Shown here piece by piece: positions 1 to 6,176 of a DNA stretch of 11,589 nucleotides (position 1 is its first letter; each line of letters begins with the position of its first letter). Origin of the DNA: Clostridia bacterium (GTDB lineage Bacteria; Bacillota; Clostridia; Oscillospirales; Butyricicoccaceae). The position numbers and the translations under genes were made by a program. The stretch is from positions 1-11,589 of the forward strand of contig JAFQKM010000246.1 of the NCBI GenBank assembly GCA_017396925.1. The letters run 5' to 3'. The notes under the pieces were generated by a model. It searched no databases. It was not told where the DNA came from and was given only the letters and a program-made list of their open reading frames with translations.

Positions 1-872
1 CCGGTAACTTCCATGTTACGCAGAGCAATGTCGGTGTTGCACATGAAGTCGATGAAGTATTCGGCATTCTGCTTGTTGGCTGCGCCCTTGGGGATGCACA
101 TGGCATCAACGAAGAAGTTGGTGCCTTCCTCGGGGATGCAGAAACGCAGGTCGGGGTTGATCTCCATCATGGTCAGCGCGTCGCCGGCATAGTAGGCGCC
201 GATGGCAGCTTCGCCGCTTTCCAGCTTATCATAGATGGTGTCCATGACATAGGCCTGCAGGATGTCCTTCTGTTCGACCAGCAGGTCGAAGGCTTCCTGA
301 AGCTCAGCTTCATCGGTGGTATTGACCGAGTAGCCCAGCGAGAACAGGGCAGTAGCCATGGCATCGCGGGAGTTGTCGAACTGCAGGATCTGGCCTGCAT
401 ACTTTTCGTCGAACAGTGTCTTCCAGCTTGTTACCGGCTCATCGACCATGGTGGAATTGTAGATCAGACCGACAACACCCCATGTGTAGGGGACCGAATA
501 CTCCTGATTGGGATCGAACTCGCGGTTGAGATACTCGGGATCGATCTTGGAGATGTTAGGTACGTTGTTCATGTCGATCTTCTCCAGCATATCCTCTTCG
601 ATCAGACGAGAGATCATATAGTCGGAGGGGATGATGACGTCGTAGTTGACGCCGCCCTGCTTGAGGACCGAGTAAAGCTGCTCGTTGGATTCATAAACCT
701 TGTAGTTGACCTTGATGCCGGTCTCCTCTTCGAAATCATCGAAAATGGATTCGTCGATGTTTTCGCCCCAGTTGTAGACGTTAACGACTTCCTGGGACTC
801 GTCGCTGCCGCAGCCGGTGAAGATCAGAGCAAAGGTCAGCAGAGCAGTGATGAGTACAAGTGTTTTTTTCAA
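1..872 (-). CDS. potD: Spermidine/putrescine ABC transporter substrate-binding lipoprotein (C-terminus cut by window edge)
   Basis: Extracellular polyamine-binding lipoprotein that delivers spermidine/putrescine to the PotBC permease. The start is a TTG at 870-872, read on the minus strand. It gives MKKTLVLITALLTF..., a hydrophobic signal peptide ending in a lipobox (F-T-G-C, lipidated Cys21), and a GAAGGGAG ribosome binding site lies 8 bases upstream. The mature part begins with the family hallmark V-Y-N-W-G-E-N-I-D. It continues with a segment typical of PotD (YDVIIPSDYMISRLIEEDML), then YTWGVVGLIYN and later AAIGAYYAGDA. About 290 codons are present of a usual 350 or so; the C-terminal part lies outside the window. 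It is the last visible gene of the potABCD order, 48 bases after potC. Family membership is clear. The exact polyamine preferred cannot be read from the sequence. Confidence 0.93.
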   Translation of the reverse strand, partial: MKKTLVLITALLTFALIFTGCGSDESQEVVNVYNWGENIDESIFDDFEEETGIKVNYKVYESNEQLYSVLKQGGVNYDVIIPSDYMISRLIEEDMLEKIDMNNVPNISKIDPEYLNREFDPNQEYSVPYTWGVVGLIYNSTMVDEPVTSWKTLFDEKYAGQILQFDNSRDAMATALFSLGYSVNTTDEAELQEAFDLLVEQKDILQAYVMDTIYDKLESGEAAIGAYYAGDALTMMEINPDLRFCIPEEGTNFFVDAMCIPKGAANKQNAEYFIDFMCNTDIALRNMEVT

Positions 873-880
873 TTTTCTAT

Positions 881-888
881 CTCCCTTC
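881..888 (-). promoter_or_regulatory. Ribosome binding site fixing the TTG start of potD
   Basis: On the minus strand this reads GAAGGGAG, with 8 bases to the TTG at 870-872. No ATG or GTG at a suitable distance would keep the signal peptide complete, so this site decides the start. Confidence 0.75.
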
Positions 889-920
889 AAAATAAAGAAT
901 ACTGTTCGGAGGGCCGCCGC

Positions 921-1730
921 TTAGTGCTTTTTGGCGGCTTTCTTTTCCTGCTGGACCTCGCGGATGTTGATGATGATCAGCAGAGCGAGGATGACGAGGA
1001 AAAGGAGGGTCGAGATGGCGTTGATCTCGGGGCTGATGCGCTTCTTGGTCATGGCATAGATGCGCATCGAAAGGGTCTCTACCGAACCTGCGGTGAAATA
1101 ACTGATGACAAAGTCGTCGATCGACAGGGTAAAGGCCATCAGCAGGCCGCTGGTGACGCCGGGCCAGATCTCGGGAAGGATGACCTTGGTGAAGGCCTGC
1201 ATCCACGAGCAGCCCAGATCCTGTGCGGCTTCAAAGAGGTTCTTGTCCAGCTGACGAAGCTTGGGCAGGACCGAAAGGATAACATAGGGGATGTTGAAGG
1301 TAACATGTGCGATCAGCAGGGTGCCGAAGCCCAGTTCGAAGCCCAGGAACTTGCCCAGGAATACGAAAAGAATACACAGGGAAACACCGGTGATGATATC
1401 GGCATTGGTGACCGGAATGTTGTTGACCTGGAGCAGAAGCTCGCGGGGGCGACGCTTCATGGCATAAAGACCAACCGAAGCAAAGGTGCCGGCGATGGTG
1501 GCGATCACAGCAGCCAGGGCCGAGACCAGAAGGGTGGTGCCCAGTGCGGTCATAATGGCGTCGTTGTTAAAGAGCTTGATATACCAGTCGAAGGTGAAGC
1601 CGGTCCATACGGTACGGCTCTTGGTGCTGTTGAACGAGAAGATGATCAGCACCAGAATGGGGGCATAGAGGAAGATGAAGGTCAGGGCTGTGAGCAGTCT
1701 TCCGCTGCGGGTGGGTTTGTTGTGGATCAT
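921..1730 (-). CDS. potC: Spermidine/putrescine ABC transporter permease PotC
   Basis: Second inner-membrane permease of the polyamine importer. The 269-residue protein has about six hydrophobic segments (first at residues 12-33; others near 62-92, 107-130, 136-156, 192-213 and 238-256). The EAA loop that docks on the ATPase is at 167-187 (F-E-A-A-Q-D-L-G-C-S ... V-I-L-P-E-I), followed by GVTSGLLMAFTLSIDDFVISYF, a stretch characteristic of PotC. Length and positively charged tail (KKAAKKH) are normal for the family. The ATG at 1728-1730 overlaps the potB stop as ATGA, so the two permeases are probably translationally coupled. The stop is TAA. Confidence 0.95.
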   Translation of the reverse strand: MIHNKPTRSGRLLTALTFIFLYAPILVLIIFSFNSTKSRTVWTGFTFDWYIKLFNNDAIMTALGTTLLVSALAAVIATIAGTFASVGLYAMKRRPRELLLQVNNIPVTNADIITGVSLCILFVFLGKFLGFELGFGTLLIAHVTFNIPYVILSVLPKLRQLDKNLFEAAQDLGCSWMQAFTKVILPEIWPGVTSGLLMAFTLSIDDFVISYFTAGSVETLSMRIYAMTKKRISPEINAISTLLFLVILALLIIINIREVQQEKKAAKKH

Positions 1731-2614
1731 AACATCACCGCCTTGTCTTCGCCGTCACCGAAGTGGTTCATAATGGCCATACAGATCATGACGACGATCA
1801 TCATAACGAGGGCAATGGCCGAACCCAGGTGGGGGTTATAGGCGCCGCCCATAAACTGCATTTCGATCAGGTCGCCCAGCAGCATGGTTGTGCCGCCGCC
1901 CAGCAGGCGGGACAGGATAAAGGTGCTGACCGAGGGGACAAAGACCATTGTGATGCCCGACAGAACACCGGGCAGGCTGAGGGGAAGGATGACCTTGCGG
2001 AAGGTAAGCTTGGAGTCGGCGCCCAGGTCGCGGGCGGCCTCGATCATCGACTTGTCGATCTTGACGATGACCGAATGGATGGGCATGATCATAAAGGGAA
2101 GGTAGTTGTAGACCATGCCGAGGATAACGGCGCCCTGGGTATTGATCATCTGGAAGTGCTTGATGGGCTCATAGGCGGCAGGATCGGAAGCGAACTTGAC
2201 GCCGATCCAGTTGATCAGATCAAAGAGGCCGATGGTATCGAAGAAGGTGTTGAGCAGACCGGTGTTTTCCAGAATCGACATCCAGGCGTAGGTGCGCAGC
2301 AGGAAGTTGATCCACATGGGCAGCATGACCAGCATCATGGCAATACGCTGGAACATGGCGCTTTCTTTGGAAATGGCATAGGCGATGGGATAGCCGATCA
2401 GCAGGCAGATGACCGTCGCAATGGCCGAGAGGCCAAAGGAGCGGGTGAAGACCTTTGCATAGCTGCCCATCTCAGAGAAGTTCTCCATGGTAAAGCCGCC
2501 GGCCTCGTTGGTGAAGGCATAAAAGACGATCAGGATCAGGGGTACGACGACGAAGATGGCCATCCAGACGATGTAGGGAATGGCGGGCAGTGTGCCCAAC
2601 TTATTGTTTTTCAT
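1727..2614 (-). CDS. potB: Spermidine/putrescine ABC transporter permease PotB
   Basis: First permease subunit of the polyamine importer; 295 residues. Hydrophobic segments occur near residues 10-33, 61-82, 89-114, 158-182, 212-236 and 263-285. The EAA loop is at 192-212 (I-E-A-A-R-D-L-G-A-D ... V-I-L-P-L-S), followed by PGVLSGITMVFVPSVSTFILSRLLGGG, typical of PotB. The ATG at 2612-2614 has a GGAGG site 8 bases upstream. The gene starts 18 bases after the potA stop and overlaps potC by 4 bases, so potA-B-C form one transcript. The stop is TGA. Confidence 0.95.
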   Translation of the reverse strand: MKNNKLGTLPAIPYIVWMAIFVVVPLILIVFYAFTNEAGGFTMENFSEMGSYAKVFTRSFGLSAIATVICLLIGYPIAYAISKESAMFQRIAMMLVMLPMWINFLLRTYAWMSILENTGLLNTFFDTIGLFDLINWIGVKFASDPAAYEPIKHFQMINTQGAVILGMVYNYLPFMIMPIHSVIVKIDKSMIEAARDLGADSKLTFRKVILPLSLPGVLSGITMVFVPSVSTFILSRLLGGGTTMLLGDLIEMQFMGGAYNPHLGSAIALVMMIVVMICMAIMNHFGDGEDKAVML

Positions 2615-2632
2615 CCGGAAACCCTCCCTGCC

Positions 2633-3673
2633 TTACGACTTGTGCATGATGTGGATATCGTCGGGGGTCAGGAACAGACCTACGCGATCGCCCACATCGG
2701 CATAGTTGATGGAGTGGACCGTCCAGGTGAAGTGTTCGGTCTCGACCATGATCTCGTAATGAACGCCCATGAAGAGGACCGACTTGACGGTACCGACCAG
2801 CTGGCCCTGTTCGGGGGCAACAACTTCAAAGTCTTCGGGACGAACGACAACATCGACCGGTTCATCGGGAGCGAAACCGCCGTCCAGGCAGTCGAACTGG
2901 CGGCCGCAGAAGCTGACCAGTTTGTCCTGGTGCATGATGCCGTCGACAATATTGGATTCGCCGATAAAGTTGGCGACAAAGGCGTTCTTGGGTTCGTTGT
3001 AGATATCGGTGGGGGTGCCGATCTGCTGGATCTTACCCTTGTTCATGACAACGATGGTGTCGCTCATGGTCAGGGCTTCTTCCTGGTCATGGGTGACGAA
3101 GACGAAGGTGATGCCGACCTCCTGCTGGATGGCCTTCAGCTCACGCTGCATCTCCTTGCGCAGCTTGAGGTCGAGGGCAGCCAGAGGCTCGTCGAGCAGC
3201 AGAACACGGGGATGGTTGACCAGCGCACGGGCGATGGCAACACGCTGCTGTTCGCCGCCCGACAGCTCGGTGGACATACGGTCGCCGTAATCGGGCAGGC
3301 TGACCAGCTTGAGCATACGGTTGACGCGATCGGCGATCTCGCCCTCCGAATACTTCTTCTGGATGCGCAGGCCGAATGCGACATTGTCAAAAACATTCAG
3401 GTGATTGAAGAGTGCATAACGCTGGAAAACGGTGTTGACGGGGCGCTTGTTGGGCGGAACGTCGTTGACCTTCTTTCCATCAAAATAGACCACTCCCGCG
3501 CTGGGGGTCTCAAAGCCGCCAATAATGCGCAGAGTAGTGGTCTTGCCGCAGCCCGAAGGGCCAAGCAAGGTGACAAATTCCTTGTCCCTTACATATAAAT
3601 TAAGATTATCGAGGACCACTTTTCCTCCATAATCCTTGTGAATATTTTCAAGGTTAATAATCTTCTCGGACAT
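2633..3673 (-). CDS. potA: Spermidine/putrescine ABC transporter ATP-binding protein PotA
   Basis: ATPase that powers polyamine uptake from the cytoplasmic face. With the start at 3673 the protein has 346 residues. In order: Walker A GPSGCGKT (38-45), Q-loop Gln84 in V-F-Q-R-Y-A-L-F, ABC signature LSGGEQQR (137-144), Walker B VLLLDEP (157-163), switch His195, then a TOBE-type C-terminal domain (about 240-343) with VRPEDF. The open frame extends 14 codons further upstream. The chosen ATG has a GGGAGGG site 9 bases upstream, and the longer form would begin almost on top of the -10 element, so MSEKIINLEN is preferred. First gene of the operon, with its own promoter. Confidence 0.95.
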   Translation of the reverse strand: MSEKIINLENIHKDYGGKVVLDNLNLYVRDKEFVTLLGPSGCGKTTTLRIIGGFETPSAGVVYFDGKKVNDVPPNKRPVNTVFQRYALFNHLNVFDNVAFGLRIQKKYSEGEIADRVNRMLKLVSLPDYGDRMSTELSGGEQQRVAIARALVNHPRVLLLDEPLAALDLKLRKEMQRELKAIQQEVGITFVFVTHDQEEALTMSDTIVVMNKGKIQQIGTPTDIYNEPKNAFVANFIGESNIVDGIMHQDKLVSFCGRQFDCLDGGFAPDEPVDVVVRPEDFEVVAPEQGQLVGTVKSVLFMGVHYEIMVETEHFTWTVHSINYADVGDRVGLFLTPDDIHIMHKS

Positions 3674-3682
3674 ATTCTTTAA

Positions 3683-3689
3683 CCCTCCC
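3683..3689 (-). promoter_or_regulatory. Ribosome binding site fixing the potA start
   Basis: GGGAGGG on the minus strand, 9 bases before the ATG at 3671-3673. It supports the internal Met over an upstream in-frame Met near 3715. Confidence 0.75.
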
Positions 3690-3706
3690 ATAGATATAAC
3701 AGGACT

Positions 3707-3735
3707 AATATACATAAAAAGACGGAAAATGTCAA
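3707..3735 (-). promoter_or_regulatory. Sigma-A-type promoter of the potABCD operon
   Basis: Read on the minus strand: -35 TTGACA (3730-3735), 17-base spacer, -10 TATATT (3707-3712). Transcription should start near 3700, giving a short leader of about 25 bases before potA. The -35 hexamer matches consensus exactly and the -10 differs at one base. Confidence 0.8.
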
Positions 3736-3746
3736 CGGTTTTCCGT
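3722..3746. repeat. Perfect inverted repeat over the pot promoter -35 element (candidate operator)
   Basis: Arms ACGGAAAA (3722-3729) and TTTTCCGT (3739-3746) are perfect 8-base reverse complements separated by 9 bases. The -35 hexamer TTGACA lies within the spacer. This spacing of half-sites, about 1.6 helical turns centre to centre, suits a dimeric repressor that would block RNA polymerase. The binding protein is unknown. Confidence 0.55.
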
Positions 3747-3773
3747 AAAAATATACAAAAAACTGGAACTAAT

Positions 3774-3837
3774 CGAGAAGAAAAACAGAAAATCTCGAAA
3801 TTGCTTTAAAATCCTCTGTTTTTCTCTGTTTTTCTCG
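3774..3837. repeat. Tandem and inverted AGAAAAACAGA/TCTGTTTTTCT repeats between potA and the rlu gene
   Basis: TCTGTTTTTCT occurs twice with a 10-base period (3815-3825 and 3825-3835). Its reverse complement AGAAAAACAGA lies at 3779-3789, giving an 11-bp inverted repeat with a 25-base loop. CGAG (3774-3777) and CTCG (3834-3837) flank the set. A transcript of the rlu gene (minus strand) could fold here after its stop at 3858. The 3' arm is itself T-rich but there is no classical GC stem plus T-run, so a terminator role is only possible. Confidence 0.4.
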
Positions 3838-3857
3838 AATGGCACTTTTGCCAAATT

Positions 3858-4808
3858 TTATACCAGATAATCGGCAAAGGGGATATGCTCGACCTCGAAT
3901 GTCTTGCCGTTCAGGTATTCCAGGCAACCGGCATCGGTTTCAAAAGCGAAGATCAGCTTGTAGGAATAGAGGGCCTGATGCTTGAAGGGGAGCGATTTGT
4001 TGTCTTTGTTGAGGCCATACTTGGTATCGCCGGCCAGCGGGTGACCGAAATGGGCCATCTGGGCGCGGATCTGATGGGTGCGGCCGGTATGCAGACGGCA
4101 TTCGACGAGGGACAGGCCGCGGGCCGATTTGAGAACTTTATAGTCGGTGATGGCAGTCAGCGAGTCCTTGGTTTTGCCATTGGTGATGTAAACGCGCTTT
4201 TCATCGGTGTTGCGGGCGATGTAGTTCTTCAGTGTGCCCTTGGCAGGCTTGGGGGTGCCATGGACCAGGCAGAGATAATATTTGTCGATCTCGCGGACCT
4301 TGATCTTCTCGTTGAGAATACGCAGGGCTTCGGCCGTCTTGGCGGCAATAACGATGCCGCCGGTATTGCGGTCGATGCGGTTACAAAGCGAGGGGACAAA
4401 GCTGTTCTCCTTGTCGGGATCCCATTCGCCCTTTTTATAGAGGTAGGACTGAATGCGGTTGATCAGCGTATCGGTACTGTGGCTTTCGTCCTCGTGGACG
4501 ACCATGCCGGGCTTTTTATCGACCAGCAGGATGTGCTCGTCTTCATAAACGATATCGATCTCGGGCTTAGCCAGCAGAAAGGCCTTTTCGCTGTCCTGCT
4601 TTTCAAAGAACTCGTCGTTGATATAGAGGCTCAGCACGTCACCTTCCACCAGCTTCTGATTGGCTTCGCAGCGCTTGCCGTTGCACTTGATGCGCTTGAG
4701 GCGCAGATATTTGTGCATCAGGCCGCCGGGAAGCAGGGGAACCGCCTTGGCCAGATACTTGTCGAGACGCTGGCCGGCGTCATTTTTGTTGATTTTATAT
4801 TCTTTCAC
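3858..4808 (-). CDS. RluA-family 23S rRNA (or tRNA) pseudouridine synthase with S4 domain
   Basis: Converts uridine to pseudouridine in structured RNA. The 316-residue protein has an N-terminal S4-type RNA-binding region (about 1-65, with AGQRLDKYLAK and IKCNGKRCEANQKLVEGD) and then the RluA/RluC/RluD catalytic domain. The catalytic Asp is Asp146 in the motif N-R-I-D-R-N-T-G-G (143-151); most relatives have His-Arg-Leu-Asp at its start. The second family motif LHTGRTHQIRAQMAHFGHPLAGDTKYG is at 239-265. The start is GTG (4806-4808) with GGAGAAG upstream. The stop is TAA. Which uridine it modifies (RluC-, RluD- or other-type) cannot be decided, so no symbol is given. Confidence 0.93.
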   Translation of the reverse strand: MKEYKINKNDAGQRLDKYLAKAVPLLPGGLMHKYLRLKRIKCNGKRCEANQKLVEGDVLSLYINDEFFEKQDSEKAFLLAKPEIDIVYEDEHILLVDKKPGMVVHEDESHSTDTLINRIQSYLYKKGEWDPDKENSFVPSLCNRIDRNTGGIVIAAKTAEALRILNEKIKVREIDKYYLCLVHGTPKPAKGTLKNYIARNTDEKRVYITNGKTKDSLTAITDYKVLKSARGLSLVECRLHTGRTHQIRAQMAHFGHPLAGDTKYGLNKDNKSLPFKHQALYSYKLIFAFETDAGCLEYLNGKTFEVEHIPFADYLV

Positions 4809-4846
4809 GGAAACACTTCTCCAGATTAATCAAAATATACACAATC

Positions 4847-4852
4847 ATTGTA
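4847..4852 (-). promoter_or_regulatory. Possible extended -10 promoter of the pseudouridine synthase gene
   Basis: On the minus strand TGC-TACAAT forms an extended -10 element (hexamer at 4847-4852), about 40 bases before the GTG start. The hexamer 17 bases upstream (TTTATT) is a poor -35. The wider region is very AT-rich with other TATAAT-like strings, so this is only the best candidate. Confidence 0.4.
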
Positions 4853-4928
4853 GCACAGCTTTGCGGAAAAATAAATAATAATACCGAAGAAAATCAAAAA
4901 ATACACATTATATTATATAATATATACG

Positions 4929-4984
4929 CAGTGGCGTCCTGCAGCTGTCGTGATCGGGCGCTGTAGCAGGCGGAGAAGCGCACG
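4929..4984. other. GC-rich foldable patch in the divergent intergenic region (unknown)
   Basis: The 379-base gap between the rlu gene and yceD holds a GC-rich island of about 60 bases between very AT-rich flanks. CTGCAGC (4939-4945) can pair with GCTGTAG (4960-4966; one G-U), and GTGGCG (4931-4936) with CGCAC (4979-4983) with one bulged G. A TATAAT-like string lies just to its left on the plus strand. I recognise no known RNA family in it. An open frame across it on the minus strand (4913-5131) would need a TTG start without a ribosome binding site and is not called. Confidence 0.25.
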
Positions 4985-5020
4985 AGAGACAAAAATATTT
5001 TGGCTGTAAGGGTGTTTTAC

Positions 5021-5061
5021 TTGACAAACCTCTTGACAAAACGACCCGATGCCATTAAAAT
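5021..5061 (+). promoter_or_regulatory. Upstream promoter (P1) of yceD-rpmF
   Basis: Two TTGACA hexamers lie 12 bases apart (5021-5026 and 5033-5038). The second is followed after 17 bases by TAAAAT (5056-5061), a good -10. The first has no matching -10. Transcription would start near 5068, giving a leader of about 120 bases that includes the 5073-5098 hairpin. Confidence 0.6.
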
Positions 5062-5072
5062 CAACTGGTGTT

Positions 5073-5109
5073 CCTCTTTTCAACCTTGGGAAAAGAGGGC
5101 TTACGTAAG
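5073..5109. repeat. Hairpin plus 10-bp palindrome between the two yceD promoters
   Basis: CCTCTTTTC (5073-5081) and GAAAAGAGG (5090-5098) are perfect 9-base complements with an 8-base loop. They are followed at once by the palindrome CTTACGTAAG (5100-5109). There is no T-run after the stem on the plus strand, so it is not a standard terminator. It sits at the 5' end of the P1 transcript and just upstream of the P2 -35, so it could be an operator or a leader structure. Confidence 0.45.
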
Positions 5110-5124
5110 TTGCAAAGAAAGTTC

Positions 5125-5153
5125 TTGACAAAGTGCACCTGCGTAGGTATAAT
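5125..5153 (+). promoter_or_regulatory. Consensus promoter (P2) of yceD-rpmF
   Basis: Exact consensus on both elements: TTGACA (5125-5130), 17-base spacer, TATAAT (5148-5153). Transcription should start near 5160, about 28 bases before the yceD ATG. As strong as a sigma-A promoter gets on sequence alone, which fits a ribosomal protein operon. Confidence 0.9.
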
Positions 5154-5187
5154 GTTATACGGACTATTTTGAGAGGGAACTGTATCT

Positions 5188-5682
5188 ATGAGAATCAGCC
5201 TTGGCGAGGTCATGACCTCGAAAGACAAGAGAATAGATTTTGATTACGATATAGACCTCAGCGAAGAGGTTGTCGGCGGCGAACAGATCTTCACCGATCC
5301 TGTGCGCATCTGCGGCTCGATTGAAAGCAAGAATGAAGCCTTCCAGCTGGAGGCCGAGATCTCGACCGATCTGACCATCGCCTGTGCGCGATGCCTCAAG
5401 CCGGTTCGCTGCGAGCACTACACCGACGTATCGCTCATCCTGACACGCAAGGTCGCCAACGAAGAGATGGACGACATCATTGTTGTCGAGTCGGATGAAG
5501 TCGAGCTGGACGATATCCTGGTCCCCGAACTGTTCCTGGACCTCGACACCGTTGTTCTGTGCGATCCCGACTGCAAGGGCCTGTGCCCCAAGTGCGGTCA
5601 CGACCTCAATGAGGGCGATTGCGGCTGCAACCGCAAGGAGATCGATCCCAGACTGGCCAAGCTGGCCGAACTTCTGAAATAG
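5188..5682 (+). CDS. yceD: YceD/DUF177 family protein, linked to L32 and rRNA maturation
   Basis: The 164-residue protein is of the YceD (DUF177, YlbN) family, encoded next to rpmF across most bacteria and implicated in accumulation of 23S rRNA; the molecular role is not settled. It has an acidic middle part (EEMDDIIVVESDEVELDDI) and two cysteine clusters. The first is C66-x2-C69 with C75. The second is C125, C129, C133-x2-C136, C145 and C147, which looks like a metal-binding C-terminus found in clostridial members. The ATG at 5188 has GAGAGGGAA upstream; a later ATG at 5213 has none. The stop is TAG. It lies 63 bases before rpmF and is cotranscribed with it from P1/P2. Confidence 0.92.
   Translation: MRISLGEVMTSKDKRIDFDYDIDLSEEVVGGEQIFTDPVRICGSIESKNEAFQLEAEISTDLTIACARCLKPVRCEHYTDVSLILTRKVANEEMDDIIVVESDEVELDDILVPELFLDLDTVVLCDPDCKGLCPKCGHDLNEGDCGCNRKEIDPRLAKLAELLK
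5205..5220. repeat. Perfect 16-bp palindrome inside the start of yceD
   Basis: CGAGGTCATGACCTCG is fully self-complementary and lies at codons 6-11, about 45 bases after the predicted P2 transcription start. It could be a protein-binding site or simply result from codon choice. Confidence 0.5.
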
Positions 5683-5695
5683 TTTTTAATTTTGA

Positions 5696-5715
5696 TTATT
5701 ATTAATAAATAATAA
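5696..5715. repeat. AT-only inverted repeat between yceD and rpmF
   Basis: TTATTATT (5696-5703) and AATAATAA (5708-5715) are perfect complements separated by 4 bases, within a 63-base AT-rich gap. Such a weak A-U hairpin is not a terminator. The gap may serve to keep the strong rpmF ribosome binding site unstructured or to act as an mRNA processing site. Confidence 0.35.
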
Positions 5716-5745
5716 ATGTGAAGATATAGCGAGGAGGCGAAAATC

Positions 5746-5928
5746 ATGGCAGTACCTAAGGGTAAAATTTCCAGACAGAGAAGAGACAAGAGACGCAGCG
5801 CACATTGGAAGCTCGACCTTCCCAATGTTTCCAAGTGCCCCAAGTGCGGCGAGCCCGTACTTTCTCACAGAGCCTGCAAGGCTTGCGGCACATACAACGG
5901 CCGTACAGTTATGGCAGTTGAGGCTTAA
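5746..5928 (+). CDS. rpmF: 50S ribosomal protein L32, zinc-ribbon form
   Basis: Component of the large ribosomal subunit. The 60 residues begin M-A-V-P-K-G-K-I-S-R-Q-R-R-D-K-R-R, the standard L32 N-terminus, and carry C31-x2-C34 and C44-x2-C47, so this is the zinc-binding (C+) version. An AGGAGG site at 5732-5737 precedes the ATG. The length is normal. It is the second gene of the yceD operon and is followed by a terminator. In many Firmicutes plsX/fab genes follow rpmF; here they do not. Confidence 0.97.
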   Translation: MAVPKGKISRQRRDKRRSAHWKLDLPNVSKCPKCGEPVLSHRACKACGTYNGRTVMAVEA

Positions 5929-5950
5929 TCGAGTCAATTAAAACGGAAAG

Positions 5951-5988
5951 TAGAGGAGTGGGAGATCCCGCTTCTCTATTTTTGCTTT
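5951..5988 (+). terminator. Rho-independent terminator after rpmF
   Basis: TAGAGGAGTGGG (5951-5962) pairs with CCCGCTTCTCTA (5967-5978) with two G-U pairs, loop AGAT, followed by TTTTTGCTTTT. It ends the yceD-rpmF transcript 22 bases after the rpmF stop. Confidence 0.88.
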
Positions 5989-6066
5989 TATGGCATTTTT
6001 CTCTGCTGCTGTCGGGATTGACGGAAAAAACTTCTTGAAAGTTTTGTGAATGAAACCGATTGCCAA

Positions 6067-6095
6067 TTGACGGCGGCGCAAAAAAATGCCATAAT
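6067..6095 (+). promoter_or_regulatory. Promoter of der-plsY-gpsA
   Basis: TTGACG (6067-6072), 17-base spacer, CATAAT (6090-6095); each hexamer has one mismatch to consensus. The predicted start near 6102 gives a leader of about 105 bases before der. Confidence 0.7.
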
Positions 6096-6104
6096 CAAAA
6101 GATA

Positions 6105-6124
6105 GGACAGGCCTTTTTCTGTCC
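6105..6124 (+). other. Short hairpin at the 5' end of the der leader
   Basis: GGACAG (6105-6110) pairs with CTGTCC (6119-6124) around an 8-base loop rich in T. It lies within a few bases of the predicted transcription start and may protect the 5' end. Confidence 0.4.
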
Positions 6125-6153
6125 GTATTTGAGATCGTATTTTTAGTAAGCAT

Positions 6154-6176
6154 GCGCGCGGCCGGCGGCCGTGCGC
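6154..6176 (+). other. GC-rich hairpin just upstream of the der ribosome binding site
   Basis: GCGCGCGGCC (6154-6163) pairs with GGCCGTGCGC (6167-6176) with one G-U pair and a GGC loop, a very stable stem. No T-run follows, so it is not a terminator. It ends 9 bases before the AGGAGAAAGGA site (6186-6196) of der. Confidence 0.5.

Noticed and set aside
1763..3598. A 611-codon open frame on the plus strand opposite potA and potB
   Set aside because: It is the exact antisense of two intact, well-recognised genes. It arises because those genes almost never use TTA, CTA or TCA codons. The product is low-complexity Asp/Gly/His-rich, with no ribosome binding site and no family resemblance.
3730..3743. 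A possible CcpA cre site at the pot promoter, suggested by hprK being in the window
   Set aside because: The string TGTCAACGGTTTTC misses several fixed positions of the cre consensus, and the real dyad here has a different centre and arms.
4913..5131. A 72-codon minus-strand open frame in the divergent intergenic region
   Set aside because: It needs a TTG start without a Shine-Dalgarno sequence, overlaps two strong plus-strand promoters and resembles no protein I know.
5188..5682. General reassignment of TAG to an amino acid
   Set aside because: yceD ends with TAG at the usual family end (LAKLAELLK). Reading through would add only about ten AT-rich codons of no family character before a TAA.
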